NCBI RefSeq assembly: GCF_001005305.1
Contig: NZ_LBMH01000017.1
Location: 1-56,842 of the forward strand
Direction of reading: 5' to 3'
Length of the DNA: 56,842 nt
Source of the DNA: Kordia zhangzhouensis
GTDB taxonomy: Bacteria > Bacteroidota > Bacteroidia > Flavobacteriales > Flavobacteriaceae
The notes under the pieces were generated by a model that saw only the letters and a program-made list of their open reading frames with translations, was not told the DNA's origin and did no database searches. Of this stretch, positions 35,140 to 43,491 are shown piece by piece; the stretch's first letter is position 1; each line of letters starts with the position of its first letter. Both the position numbers and the translations under genes were made by a program.

Positions 35140-36657
35140 ATGGAATTAGGGTTAATAATAACATCAATAGTTTTGGTAATTGCGTTAATTGTAACGATTT
35201 TGAATTACCTCAAAACTAAGAAAAAGTTCAAATCGGCATTAGAGCAAAAATCGAAAGAATCGGATAAACTTCATTCCGACTTAAATAGATATAATGGAAT
35301 TACATCAATAGAAAAAGAAATTGAAAACAAAAATTCTGAATTGGCTGAATTACAAAAAACTGCTAAATCCTTCAATGAAAGCATAAACGATTTACAAATA
35401 TTAAATTCAGAACTCGATAAACTTAAAGTCTCGAAAGAAATTAAGGAAAAAGAATTGAATGAAATCCAAAATAAAGCTTCAAATCTTAATGACAGATATA
35501 CTGAAGCTAAATCCATTTTCAAAGAGTTAGAAAAGGATATAAAACTTTACAGAAACGACCTTGAATTTGTTGAAATTGGTATTTATGAGCCAATTTTTGA
35601 CTATGAAACTTCAGAAAAATACAAGGAAGAACTTACTAATATTCAAACCAAACAAAAAGAATTAATAAAAAGCGGAAATGCTTGTGTTTGTAACACTAAT
35701 TGGCACGTTGAAAATAGTAGAAAGCAAGGAGAAATAATGACAAGACGTTATATAAACCTGACGTTAAGAGCATTTAACGGAGAATGTGACACTCTAATTT
35801 CCAAAGTAAAATGGAATAATGTCAAACGTTTTGAAGAACGTACAACAAAAGCTTTTAACGCAATTAACAAACTTGGCAAATCAAATGATGTTCATATTAC
35901 AGATGACTACTTAAAATTAAAATTGGACGAACTTCATCTAGCTTATGAGCTCGAACATAAAAAACAACAAGAAAAAGAAGAACAGAGAGCCATAAGAGAG
36001 GAACAAAGAGAAGAAGAAAGAGCACAAAGAGAATTTGAAAAAGCAAAAAAAGAAGCGGAATTAGAAGAAAAGAGATTCCAAAAAGCACTTGAAAAAGCTC
36101 AAAAAGAACTTGGATTAGTAAGTGGAGAAGAACTTGAAAAATTAAATACACAAATAGCCGAACTTCAAAAAAACCTTCAAGAAGCACACGAAGCTAAAGA
36201 AAGAGCAATTTCAAGAGCGCAAGAAACAAAATCGGGACACGTTTACATTATTTCAAATATTGGTTCATTTGGCGAGAATATATATAAAATAGGTATGACA
36301 AGAAGACTTGAACCAATGGATAGGGTTAGGGAATTAGGAGATGCTTCCGTTCCTTTTAGATTCGACTTACACGCTCTTATCTTCACTGAAAATGCACCTG
36401 AATTAGAGAATTTATTACAAAAAGAGTTTGACGACAGAAGAATAAATAAAGTAAACTATCGAAAAGAATATTTTAGAGTTACACTTGACGAAATAGAACA
36501 AGTCATCCAAGAAAAATATGACAAAGAAGTGGAATTTATTAAAGTTCCAGAAGCACAAGAATACAGAAAAACAAAATCAATAATAAAACAATTAGAGCAA
36601 GCTAAACAAGAACAAATTGAAAACGTAATTGAAAAATATCCTGATACTTTGCTTTGA
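35140..36657 (+). CDS. DUF4041/GIY-YIG membrane nuclease, SNIPE-type anti-phage protein
   Basis: This 505-residue protein starts with one membrane helix (residues 4-23), then a coiled coil (about 30-150), a DUF4041 domain (about 150-290, with L-R-A-F-N-G-E-C-D and N-A-I-N-K-L-G), a strongly charged helix and a C-terminal GIY-YIG nuclease domain of the MUG113/T5orf172 group. In the nuclease, V-Y-I-I-S starts at about residue 367, Y-K-I-G-M-T-R-R follows, and R-K-E-Y-F-R-V near 441 supplies the catalytic glutamate. This is the order reported for SNIPE, a membrane nuclease that cuts phage DNA as it enters. It lies directly after the three-gene operon, with its own 142-bp upstream region. Confidence 0.85.
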   Translation: MELGLIITSIVLVIALIVTILNYLKTKKKFKSALEQKSKESDKLHSDLNRYNGITSIEKEIENKNSELAELQKTAKSFNESINDLQILNSELDKLKVSKEIKEKELNEIQNKASNLNDRYTEAKSIFKELEKDIKLYRNDLEFVEIGIYEPIFDYETSEKYKEELTNIQTKQKELIKSGNACVCNTNWHVENSRKQGEIMTRRYINLTLRAFNGECDTLISKVKWNNVKRFEERTTKAFNAINKLGKSNDVHITDDYLKLKLDELHLAYELEHKKQQEKEEQRAIREEQREEERAQREFEKAKKEAELEEKRFQKALEKAQKELGLVSGEELEKLNTQIAELQKNLQEAHEAKERAISRAQETKSGHVYIISNIGSFGENIYKIGMTRRLEPMDRVRELGDASVPFRFDLHALIFTENAPELENLLQKEFDDRRINKVNYRKEYFRVTLDEIEQVIQEKYDKEVEFIKVPEAQEYRKTKSIIKQLEQAKQEQIENVIEKYPDTLL

Positions 36658-36866
36658 AAAAGTACTTGCCACAAGAATGACTATAATCCATTACTAGTTC
36701 TCGCCTATTTGCAAAAATTCTCGAAGATTTTCTATTTAACGTGGCTTGTATTTACTAAATTCGTTCTATAACGCTCAACGACATCATACACAAACACGTT
36801 CGCAAAAATTTATTGAAATCATTTTTATAAAAAAACTTTGCCCATTCAAGTGGAAGATAAATAGAC

Positions 36867-37367
36867 ATGAATTTTATATTTAGAAAAGGAACAATAGCAG
36901 ATAAAGAAAAACTACAAGCATTAGGTATTCTTTCATACAGTCAGCATCAACAAGCCATGACATCGGAGAATTGGGACAAGTACAATTCTTTTATTTCAAA
37001 TCCCGAAACATTTACATATTTATTGAGCACTTCAACCTGTTTCGTATGTGAATACAATGCTGAAATTATTGGAATGGCATTTTTAGTTTCAAATGGATAT
37101 CCTACCGAAATGTTTGAAGATACATGGAGTTATATTAGAATGGTTGGCGTAAACCCAAGTTTTGGCGGCAAAGGAATTGCAAAGAAATTGACGCAAATGT
37201 GCATCAACTATGCAAAAGAAACGAACGAAGATTTTATTGCATTACATACATCCGAGTTTATGAATGCCGCTAGACATATTTATGAAAACTTTGGTTTCAA
37301 AGTAGTTAGAGAACTTCGTCGATATGACAAAAAATATTGGATATACCTTTTAGAACTAAATACATGA
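36867..37367 (+). CDS. GNAT-family N-acetyltransferase
   Basis: This 166-residue protein has the GNAT fold, with the acetyl-CoA loop V-N-P-S-F-G-G-K-G-I-A-K-K-L near residues 93-106 and the F-M-N-A-A-R-H-I-Y-E-N-F-G-F strand-helix near the C-terminus. It should transfer an acetyl group to an amine, but the acceptor is unknown. Its stop codon overlaps the start of a second GNAT gene in the arrangement ATGA, so the two are translated together and may act as a pair. The gene lies at the right border of the accessory island. Confidence 0.85.
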   Translation: MNFIFRKGTIADKEKLQALGILSYSQHQQAMTSENWDKYNSFISNPETFTYLLSTSTCFVCEYNAEIIGMAFLVSNGYPTEMFEDTWSYIRMVGVNPSFGGKGIAKKLTQMCINYAKETNEDFIALHTSEFMNAARHIYENFGFKVVRELRRYDKKYWIYLLELNT

Positions 37368-37777
37368 TACAAATTAAATACCAAATAGAAGACAAAATAT
37401 CAGTAGACGAATTTAAAAGCGTGTTGATACGTTCAACATTAGGAGAAAGAAGACCTATTGATAATCATAATACTTTATCAAAAATGATTGAACACGGAAA
37501 TTTGATCGTAACCGCAAGAGAAAATGGAAAACTAATAGGAATTGCGCGTTCTTTGACAGATTTCAACTATTGCACTTATTTATCCGATTTAGCTATCGAT
37601 GAAAAGTATCAAAAAAAAGGAATTGGTAAAGAGCTCATTCGTCAAACAAAATTGGCTTCTCCCCAAGCCAAATTGATTCTGCTTGCTGCACCTAAAGCTG
37701 TGAATTATTACCCAAAAATTGGAATGACACAATGGCAACAATGCTATGTTTTAGATGACATAGAAGATTTAAAATGA
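37364..37777 (+). CDS. Second GNAT-family N-acetyltransferase
   Basis: The acetyl-CoA motif I-D-E-K-Y-Q-K-K-G-I-G-K-E-L sits near residues 75-88, and the ending with Y-Y-P-K-I-G-M is typical of short GNATs of about 137 residues. The ATG at 37364 overlaps the stop of the preceding GNAT (ATGA). The frame runs 27 bases further upstream, but that extension reads through the end of the other gene and is unlikely to be used. The substrate is not predictable. Confidence 0.85.
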   Translation: MIQIKYQIEDKISVDEFKSVLIRSTLGERRPIDNHNTLSKMIEHGNLIVTARENGKLIGIARSLTDFNYCTYLSDLAIDEKYQKKGIGKELIRQTKLASPQAKLILLAAPKAVNYYPKIGMTQWQQCYVLDDIEDLK

Positions 37778-37886
37778 GAGTTCATAATTTAACAAGAAAA
37801 CAACTCCGAAATAGTTAGAAACTCTCACTTTATAGAAATTGGTTATAAGCTAAAATACCACGTACATATTTATCATTTCATTATCG

Positions 37887-37894
37887 TATCTTTG
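37887..37894 (+). promoter_or_regulatory. TAnnTTTG -7 box for the DCC-family gene
   Basis: TATCTTTG lies 24 bases before the ATG at 37918 and fits the -7 consensus. No -33 TTG is obvious. Confidence 0.4.
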
Positions 37895-37917
37895 TGTGAA
37901 TCATCAACAATCGCAAT

Positions 37918-38337
37918 ATGATAGAATCCTTACCAAAAGATAAAAAAATTGTGCTATTTGATGGCGTATGCAATCTCTGTAACAATTTTATTGATCAAAT
38001 CATTAAACGCGACAAAAAAAATGTATTTGTTTTTGCGTCTTTACAATCAGATATTGGTATTGCAATTCGTAAACATCTACAATTAGATACATCTACAATG
38101 GATTCGGTAATTTTGTACGAACCTGGTATAGCCTATTATAAAAAATCTACGGCGGCATTACATATTATGAGCGAATTTGGAGGTGCATGGAAACTTGTGA
38201 AAGGCTTTTTATTTTTACCAAAATTCATCCGTGATGCAGGATATGATTTAGTTGGAAAATATCGCTATAAACTTTTTGGCAAAAAAGAAACCTGTCGCAT
38301 GCCAACTCCTGAAGAACGCGCAAAGTTTCTAGACTAA
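37918..38337 (+). CDS. DCC-family thiol-disulfide oxidoreductase
   Basis: The N-terminus I-V-L-F-D-G-V-C-N-L-C (residues 11-21) carries the D-x-x-C-x-x-C motif (C18, C21) that names the DCC family. The 139-residue length and the later G-A-W-K-L-V-K and Y-R-Y-K-L-F-G-K segments also match. The family is predicted to have a thioredoxin-like fold and redox activity, but substrates are not known. No signal peptide is present, so it should be cytoplasmic or membrane-associated. Transcription probably starts at the TATCTTTG box just upstream. Confidence 0.85.
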   Translation: MIESLPKDKKIVLFDGVCNLCNNFIDQIIKRDKKNVFVFASLQSDIGIAIRKHLQLDTSTMDSVILYEPGIAYYKKSTAALHIMSEFGGAWKLVKGFLFLPKFIRDAGYDLVGKYRYKLFGKKETCRMPTPEERAKFLD

Positions 38338-38527
38338 TCTACATTTTATCACAACTCTTTTAGCAATACATAGTGCTCAAAATGTTGTCCTATATAAGTA
38401 TAAAAGTAAAATTGTCGATTATTCACTTCACTTAAACGGCAATTTTCTTGCTTGGCATACTTTTAGGTAGCTTCTTTATAAAATCCGTAAAACACTTCTT
38501 ATTTTTACCATATAAAACCGAATTCTC

Positions 38528-39391
38528 ATGAAAAAATATATCAGTATTGTATTACTTGTGTTATGTTCTCTTCCTGCAATAGCACAGAAAAAAGAAAAAA
38601 TTAAAGGAAACCGTGAAGTCACTACCGTTATTTATGAACTCGATCCGTTTACTGCTATTGATATAAGAGAAGATATTGAAGTTGTCTTAATTAATGGTAC
38701 AAAATCACAAGTTGAAGTAAATACCGATGAAAATTTGCACGAAGTATTTGATATTCACGTTGTGAATGGAACACTGACGATTGCAACTACAAAAGAAATA
38801 AGAAGTAGTAAGCGTTTAGAAATTTTTATTACGGTTTCAGATACTTTACAACGTATTCATGCTGGAGACGATGTAGAAATTAAGTCACTTACTACATTAG
38901 CCATGAACACCATTGAACTCAATGTAATGGAAAACGCTGAAATGGATTTAAAAATACGAGCAGATTCATTGACAATCAATGGATATGGAAAAACCAAACA
39001 GCGTTATGAAATATTCACAAATCAATTGATTCTTACTGCCTTTGAAGATGCTGACATACAAGCAACCGCACAAGCTACAAACACAATAGCAACTGTAGAA
39101 CATGCAGATGTTGAGCTAGAAGGAACTACTGAAACTTTAGCACTGGTAGTAAAAGAAAAAGGCGAATTTATGGCGTCTGATTTCGTTTCTAAAGAAATTG
39201 ATGTAACTGCTACAGATCAGGCAAAAATTGCCGTTCAAGCTTCACAAAAAATAACTATTGATGCTAATGATCGGGCTGAGATTAGTTTGTTAGGAAACCC
39301 TTCAGAGATTAATATGCGTGTTTTTGACGGTGAGGCAGTACTGCAAAAAGTAGATATTCATAAAAAAGGATTTTTAAAACGTATTTTTTAA
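38528..39391 (+). CDS. Secreted head-GIN-domain protein (DUF2807)
   Basis: A signal peptide (residues 1-19, ending A-I-A-Q) precedes a beta-helical DUF2807 domain, also called the putative auto-transporter adhesin head GIN domain. The pattern F-T-A-I-D-I-R-E-D-I-E-V-V-L near residue 40 opens the repeat, and short beta strands such as A-D-V-E-L-E-G-T and A-E-M-D-L-K-I continue through the protein. It should be periplasmic or surface-located and bind rather than catalyse. The hypothetical membrane protein gene follows 41 bases downstream on the same strand. Confidence 0.8.
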   Translation: MKKYISIVLLVLCSLPAIAQKKEKIKGNREVTTVIYELDPFTAIDIREDIEVVLINGTKSQVEVNTDENLHEVFDIHVVNGTLTIATTKEIRSSKRLEIFITVSDTLQRIHAGDDVEIKSLTTLAMNTIELNVMENAEMDLKIRADSLTINGYGKTKQRYEIFTNQLILTAFEDADIQATAQATNTIATVEHADVELEGTTETLALVVKEKGEFMASDFVSKEIDVTATDQAKIAVQASQKITIDANDRAEISLLGNPSEINMRVFDGEAVLQKVDIHKKGFLKRIF

Positions 39392-39401
39392 TCAAACCCT
39401 T

Positions 39402-39409
39402 TATTTTTG
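39402..39409 (+). promoter_or_regulatory. TAnnTTTG -7 box before a hypothetical gene
   Basis: TATTTTTG lies 24 bases before the ATG at 39433. If used, it would let the downstream gene be expressed separately from the head-GIN gene. Confidence 0.35.
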
Positions 39410-39432
39410 TGTAAACCCAATCCTTATTTACA

Positions 39433-40200
39433 ATGTCGTTTACACTCGTACTTGTTTTCATGCTTATAGTCATCTTTATATTGGCTGTAATGGTGGCATT
39501 TATTATTAAAAAATCATCTCAGCATAAAAGCCAAGAATTTATAGAGAATGAACGGCAACAAATGCGCGATAGTCTTTTAAAAAAGCGCAAAAAACTAAGC
39601 CCGCATACGGCAGATTTGTATAAAAAAGTAACGGATGCCATGATTTTTGAGACTGAAGATGCCGTTACGTACCTAAAAACTTCTGGATTTATATATAGTG
39701 AACAACAAAAACCTCTTATTGCTTTTGAACGTATTGAGCGTGGTATGTATGAAAAAGGACATATTATTGCGTTCACAAAAAAGCAAGAGTTTTTGTTTGA
39801 ATTTCATGGGTCAGAAGTTATATTTTATGTTGATGGCGAGCTTTTGGGTAGACTTGATAAAAAAGGACAATTAGCTGACTCGCATGAGCAAATAATCGGA
39901 AAAGCTACGCATCCACTACATACCACGTTTGGTATTAATTTTTACAAGCGTTCGCACACACGTACCAATGAAGGTCTTTTTCCACTAATTATGAATGGAC
40001 GCAAATTGGCTTCAATATCTGTAGCGCCTAATTATGGTGAGATAGGACAACGTATTACAGTGAGCGATGTATTTGATACACTTGAATTTGGTACTCCAAT
40101 TATTTCACTTTTGGATACACCAAATGCTATTGAAGAAAAATGGTTGTTGGCATTTGCCATTTTTGAAACTGTTTTTCATGGAAAAAAACTCATTCCCTAA
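39433..40200 (+). CDS. Hypothetical membrane-anchored protein
   Basis: One N-terminal membrane helix (residues 4-26) precedes a basic and charged linker (about 30-60) and a soluble domain of about 190 residues, probably cytoplasmic. The soluble part is rich in short strands (F-L-F-E-F-H-G-S-E-V-I-F-Y-V-D-G-E-L-L-G). I do not recognise a family, and no catalytic motif is evident. It follows the head-GIN gene by 41 bases. The regular codon use and clear N-terminal anchor support it as a true gene. Confidence 0.6.
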   Translation: MSFTLVLVFMLIVIFILAVMVAFIIKKSSQHKSQEFIENERQQMRDSLLKKRKKLSPHTADLYKKVTDAMIFETEDAVTYLKTSGFIYSEQQKPLIAFERIERGMYEKGHIIAFTKKQEFLFEFHGSEVIFYVDGELLGRLDKKGQLADSHEQIIGKATHPLHTTFGINFYKRSHTRTNEGLFPLIMNGRKLASISVAPNYGEIGQRITVSDVFDTLEFGTPIISLLDTPNAIEEKWLLAFAIFETVFHGKKLIP

Positions 40201-40284
40201 TTCAAATGATGCGTTTACGCATTCGTGCTTTATTTTTTCATTTTCAATGATGTAATTTAACGTATTAAATATCATCAATCTATT

Positions 40285-40710
40285 ATGAAAACATTTTACA
40301 GCTGTTGCCTCCTACTCTTTACATTGTCTATTGGATATGCCCAACAAGAGAAACTAACAACGCACACATTACACATTACACCTTTTATTGATAAACTTGA
40401 AAATGATGAGCAATTTACTTTGCATTACTCTTCAACAGGTTGTTTTCACAGCACTAAGGAAATGATTACTTTTACAAAAGAATCAGGGATGTATTATGTT
40501 GTTTTTCAGAATAAACGAAAAAAGTTAGATCGTTTACATCTTGAAAAGATTCGAGTTTTCGAAAAAGAACTAGCGCAACAAACCCATCAAGGTTGTACAA
40601 CTGTCGACAATTATTTGTTGATTTATCATTCTTCTCAGCGTATCATAAGCGATGGCAGTTGTTCTTGGAATGGATATACAAAACTCAAAAAAGAGCTTGG
40701 GCTTTCTTGA
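40285..40710 (+). CDS. Hypothetical secreted protein
   Basis: This 141-residue protein has a signal peptide (residues 1-19, ending G-Y-A-Q). The mature part has cysteines in S-S-T-G-C-F-H, H-Q-G-C-T-T and D-G-S-C-S-W that could form disulfides in the periplasm. No known domain was recognised. The gene ends 19 bases before a strong bidirectional terminator shared with the convergent TonB receptor gene. It is likely a small periplasmic protein of unknown role. Confidence 0.6.
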   Translation: MKTFYSCCLLLFTLSIGYAQQEKLTTHTLHITPFIDKLENDEQFTLHYSSTGCFHSTKEMITFTKESGMYYVVFQNKRKKLDRLHLEKIRVFEKELAQQTHQGCTTVDNYLLIYHSSQRIISDGSCSWNGYTKLKKELGLS

Positions 40711-40729
40711 TAATGTTCAAAATAGCAAT

Positions 40730-40773
40730 AAAACAGTCTGAAATAGAATACTTATTTCAGACTGTTTTTTTTA
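40730..40773. terminator. Bidirectional terminator
   Basis: A perfect 16-bp stem (aaaacagtctgaaata with its complement at 40753-40768) encloses a 7-base loop and is followed by Ts. It lies between two convergent genes. Confidence 0.85.
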
Positions 40774-40777
40774 GTAT

Positions 40778-42979
40778 CTACTCATCGTGATGTTCTGTAT
40801 GATTTCCAAACGGTTTGATTATAATTCCTAAGCTAAAGATAAAACCATCTGTTGGTGCATAGATTTCGGGAAACGTTGGATTGCTATGTGGTGGCGTTAC
40901 CAACGACGAGAAACGACTTTGTCTGCGATCAGTAAAGTTTTCAAAATTGGCAAAAATTCCGCCCCATTTAAAGTTACGCATCGCAAGAAACCCCATTGTG
41001 ACAAAATCAGTTGTTTTAGTACCGTTAGAGAGTATTTGCGATCCTGTATAATACGTTTCATATCCCACTCGCCACTTACTGGTTTCATACATAAGTACAC
41101 TTCCGGCATTATGCTTGGCTGTTAATGGTTTTCTAGGGTTTCCAGATAAATACAAAAGTTTAGTATCTATCAATGCATAGTTTATAAACCATTTAAAATC
41201 ATTGTACGAGAATTTTATATTGGTTTCTGCTCCTTTGCTCAAAATTGACCCATTAGCGTTTTCAAACTGAAAAAATCCATTGGCGTTTTCAGAAAGTAAT
41301 AAACCATTATCGATGGCTGTAACGTAAAATAATTGATTGACAGAGAACCCTATTGCATCATCAAAGAGTTTTGTTTTATAATTAAAATCAAGGTTTAAGC
41401 CATACGAACGTTCTGCTTTTAATGAGTTTTGATCTATTCGCAAAATATTTTCAAAGTTGATAAATTCTGCTTCTTCTGTAAAGATGTCTGGAGTTTTATA
41501 ACCCAAACCACCACCTAATCTACTTGAAAAACCCTGCTCATTTTTATACAGCAAGGAAACTCTAGGTAGTACAAAAATTCCCCATCCTTTGGCAAAATCT
41601 GTACGTACACCTGTTTCTAGAATCCAATTGTCTGAAAGATCCATATTGGAGTTTACAAAAAGTCCAAAAGTTACATCGTTTTGATCTCGTTGCAAGGGAG
41701 CACTGTCGGCTTCATCAAAATTAGTGGTGTAAAGATTTGCCCCAAGTGTCCAATCATTTTTTTCATAATTGTGTTGTAATGTTGCTTCACTAAAGGAGTT
41801 GAGTTGTTTTCCTTTAAATTGCATATTGGGAACATCTAACGAGCGATGAAAGTAAGAAAAGCTATTTTTGAGAGTCAATACACGTAACGAATCAATTTGT
41901 GTTGAAAAAACAGCTTGTGAACTTATTCGTTTTGAGATATTTTCTTCTGTGTATTGGTGAATTCCATTTTCACCATTTTCAATTTTCTCTACATCTCCTC
42001 CTATTCGATCATCATAAGTACCATTAAGTCCTATCCAAAAAGTAGTATTTTCATTAGGATAATAGTACAACTTAGGATTTAATGAAATAGATTGCGTTTC
42101 TGGCAAATTGCTAAATCCATCATCTTCCGGATCAAATAATTGTTGGTAATTCCCTGAACCATATAAACTTATTCCAAATTTTTCATTTCGCTTGCTATAA
42201 AATATATTGGCTGTACTTCCCAACGCATGTGTTTGCGTAAACATGATATCTAAATTTGGTTCATAATCTGGTGTTTTAGAGATTAAATTGACCAAACCTG
42301 CAATTGCGCCACCACCGTATAAGGTAGAAGCACTTCCTTTAATAATTTCAAATTGTTTGAGATCTAACGGAGGAATTTGCATGATACTTAATCCACTTGA
42401 AAATCCTCCATACAATGGAAATCCATCACGTAATAATTGAGTATAGCGTCCATCTAACCCTTGAATTCGGATGTTGGTGTTTCCGCTACTCAATGATGTT
42501 TGTTGCATTTGGATACCAGTGCTTTCGCGTAATACCATTGAGATATTGGTAGCATTCATCATGTTTTTTTCAGCGAGTTCTTCGCCTCCTATAATTTCTA
42601 TGCGTGTGGGAATTCTACGTATATCTCTGGTACTTCTTGTGGATTCAATAATCACTGCATCCAACTCACCTTCTGTTTCTTTTAAATAAAAAACGAGTTG
42701 TTGTGTTACAGGTACATCTATAGTAGTTTTTATTGTTTGATAGCCAAGATATGAGATTATCAATTCATATGTTCCATTGGGAATTCCTGAAAAAGCAGCC
42801 ATTCCTTCCATGTCTGAAATCGCTCCTTTTTGTAATTTTTTTAAAAGTATATTGGCACCAAACAAAGGTTGCTTATCTTCTTGAGATAAAACTTTTATTG
42901 AAAGATCATTGGTTTGTGCGTTGCCCCATCCGCAGCATATACAGAAAAGCAACACGCTCCATTTTTGTAATTGTGACAT
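40778..42979 (-). CDS. TonB-dependent outer-membrane receptor with carboxypeptidase-regulatory-like N-domain
   Basis: The ATG at 42979 gives a signal peptide ending near W-G-N-A-Q. Then follow a CarboxypepD-reg-like domain (about residues 25-105: G-A-N-I-L-L, I-S-D-M-E-G, S-Y-L-G-Y-Q), a plug domain with N-I-R-I-Q-G-L-D-G-R and G-S-A-S-T-L-Y-G-G-G-A-I-A-G, and a 22-strand-type barrel ending in an aromatic strand (G-F-I-F-S-L-G-I-I-I-K-P-F). It should import a ligand with TonB energy. The frame continues to 43060, but the extra residues are not signal-like. The DUF6660 partner gene lies directly upstream on the same strand, which hints at a metal or metallophore ligand. Confidence 0.85.
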   Translation of the reverse strand: MSQLQKWSVLLFCICCGWGNAQTNDLSIKVLSQEDKQPLFGANILLKKLQKGAISDMEGMAAFSGIPNGTYELIISYLGYQTIKTTIDVPVTQQLVFYLKETEGELDAVIIESTRSTRDIRRIPTRIEIIGGEELAEKNMMNATNISMVLRESTGIQMQQTSLSSGNTNIRIQGLDGRYTQLLRDGFPLYGGFSSGLSIMQIPPLDLKQFEIIKGSASTLYGGGAIAGLVNLISKTPDYEPNLDIMFTQTHALGSTANIFYSKRNEKFGISLYGSGNYQQLFDPEDDGFSNLPETQSISLNPKLYYYPNENTTFWIGLNGTYDDRIGGDVEKIENGENGIHQYTEENISKRISSQAVFSTQIDSLRVLTLKNSFSYFHRSLDVPNMQFKGKQLNSFSEATLQHNYEKNDWTLGANLYTTNFDEADSAPLQRDQNDVTFGLFVNSNMDLSDNWILETGVRTDFAKGWGIFVLPRVSLLYKNEQGFSSRLGGGLGYKTPDIFTEEAEFINFENILRIDQNSLKAERSYGLNLDFNYKTKLFDDAIGFSVNQLFYVTAIDNGLLLSENANGFFQFENANGSILSKGAETNIKFSYNDFKWFINYALIDTKLLYLSGNPRKPLTAKHNAGSVLMYETSKWRVGYETYYTGSQILSNGTKTTDFVTMGFLAMRNFKWGGIFANFENFTDRRQSRFSSLVTPPHSNPTFPEIYAPTDGFIFSLGIIIKPFGNHTEHHDE

Positions 42980-43052
42980 ATGTTTAATTTTTTGTGATAA
43001 TATATTTTTGAGACACCTATATAGCGTGTCTTTTGAAGATGAATAGTATATA

Positions 43053-43367
43053 TTACACAAATTGTGGCGGTTGCCAGATATTGAAAAGTCGGTCGAATCG
43101 ATAATGAGATTCGTAATATGATTGAAGTACTGTTGAAATTATAATTTTACTTTGCAGCGAGTATGTTGCTGGTTTTTGGTATACAATTAATACGCCGCAA
43201 CAATTACACACACAAAGTATGGCGCAAGAGTCATCGTGATCGTTTTGGTGACTATGTTCTGTACTGGTTTCAGTAATGGTATCATGCTCTAAGTTAAATC
43301 CGTCAGAACAAGGCTTTAATGCTAAAGCCAATAATAAAACACCTATGACAAAACTGATACTTTTCAT
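43053..43367 (-). CDS. DUF6660-like His/Cys-rich small protein
   Basis: From the ATG at 43367 the protein begins with a signal-type helix (M-K-S-I-S-F-V-I-G-V-L-L-L). The mature part has a histidine/aspartate-rich stretch, H-S-H-Q-N-D-H-D-D-S, and a cysteine cluster C-A-I-L-C-V-C-N-C-C, a composition that suggests metal binding. This matches the DUF6660 family found next to TonB receptors in Bacteroidota. A frame to 43439 exists, but a TATCTTTG box falls inside that extension, which supports the shorter start. It lies 73 bases upstream of the TonB receptor start, and the two form one operon. Confidence 0.7.
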   Translation of the reverse strand: MKSISFVIGVLLLALALKPCSDGFNLEHDTITETSTEHSHQNDHDDSCAILCVCNCCGVLIVYQKPATYSLQSKIIISTVLQSYYESHYRFDRLFNIWQPPQFV

Positions 43368-43373
43368 TGCAAG

Positions 43374-43381
43374 CAAAGATA
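43374..43381 (-). promoter_or_regulatory. TAnnTTTG -7 box for the DUF6660-TonB operon
   Basis: The minus strand reads TATCTTTG only 6 bases before the ATG at 43367. Transcription would start at or next to the start codon. Confidence 0.45.
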
Positions 43382-43491
43382 GTATAAAAGCTTTTTTACA
43401 ACCTCTAAAATGTCTTTTTTGTTCGTTAATTTTTTTCACTTGTTTGATTTCTTAGTGTATTTTATACGCAACTTTTAGTATTTTGCAGCCT

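Noticed and set aside
35897-36187. Leucine/phenylalanine-rich minus-strand frame
   Set aside because: It is the antisense of the lysine/glutamate-rich coiled coil of the DUF4041 gene.
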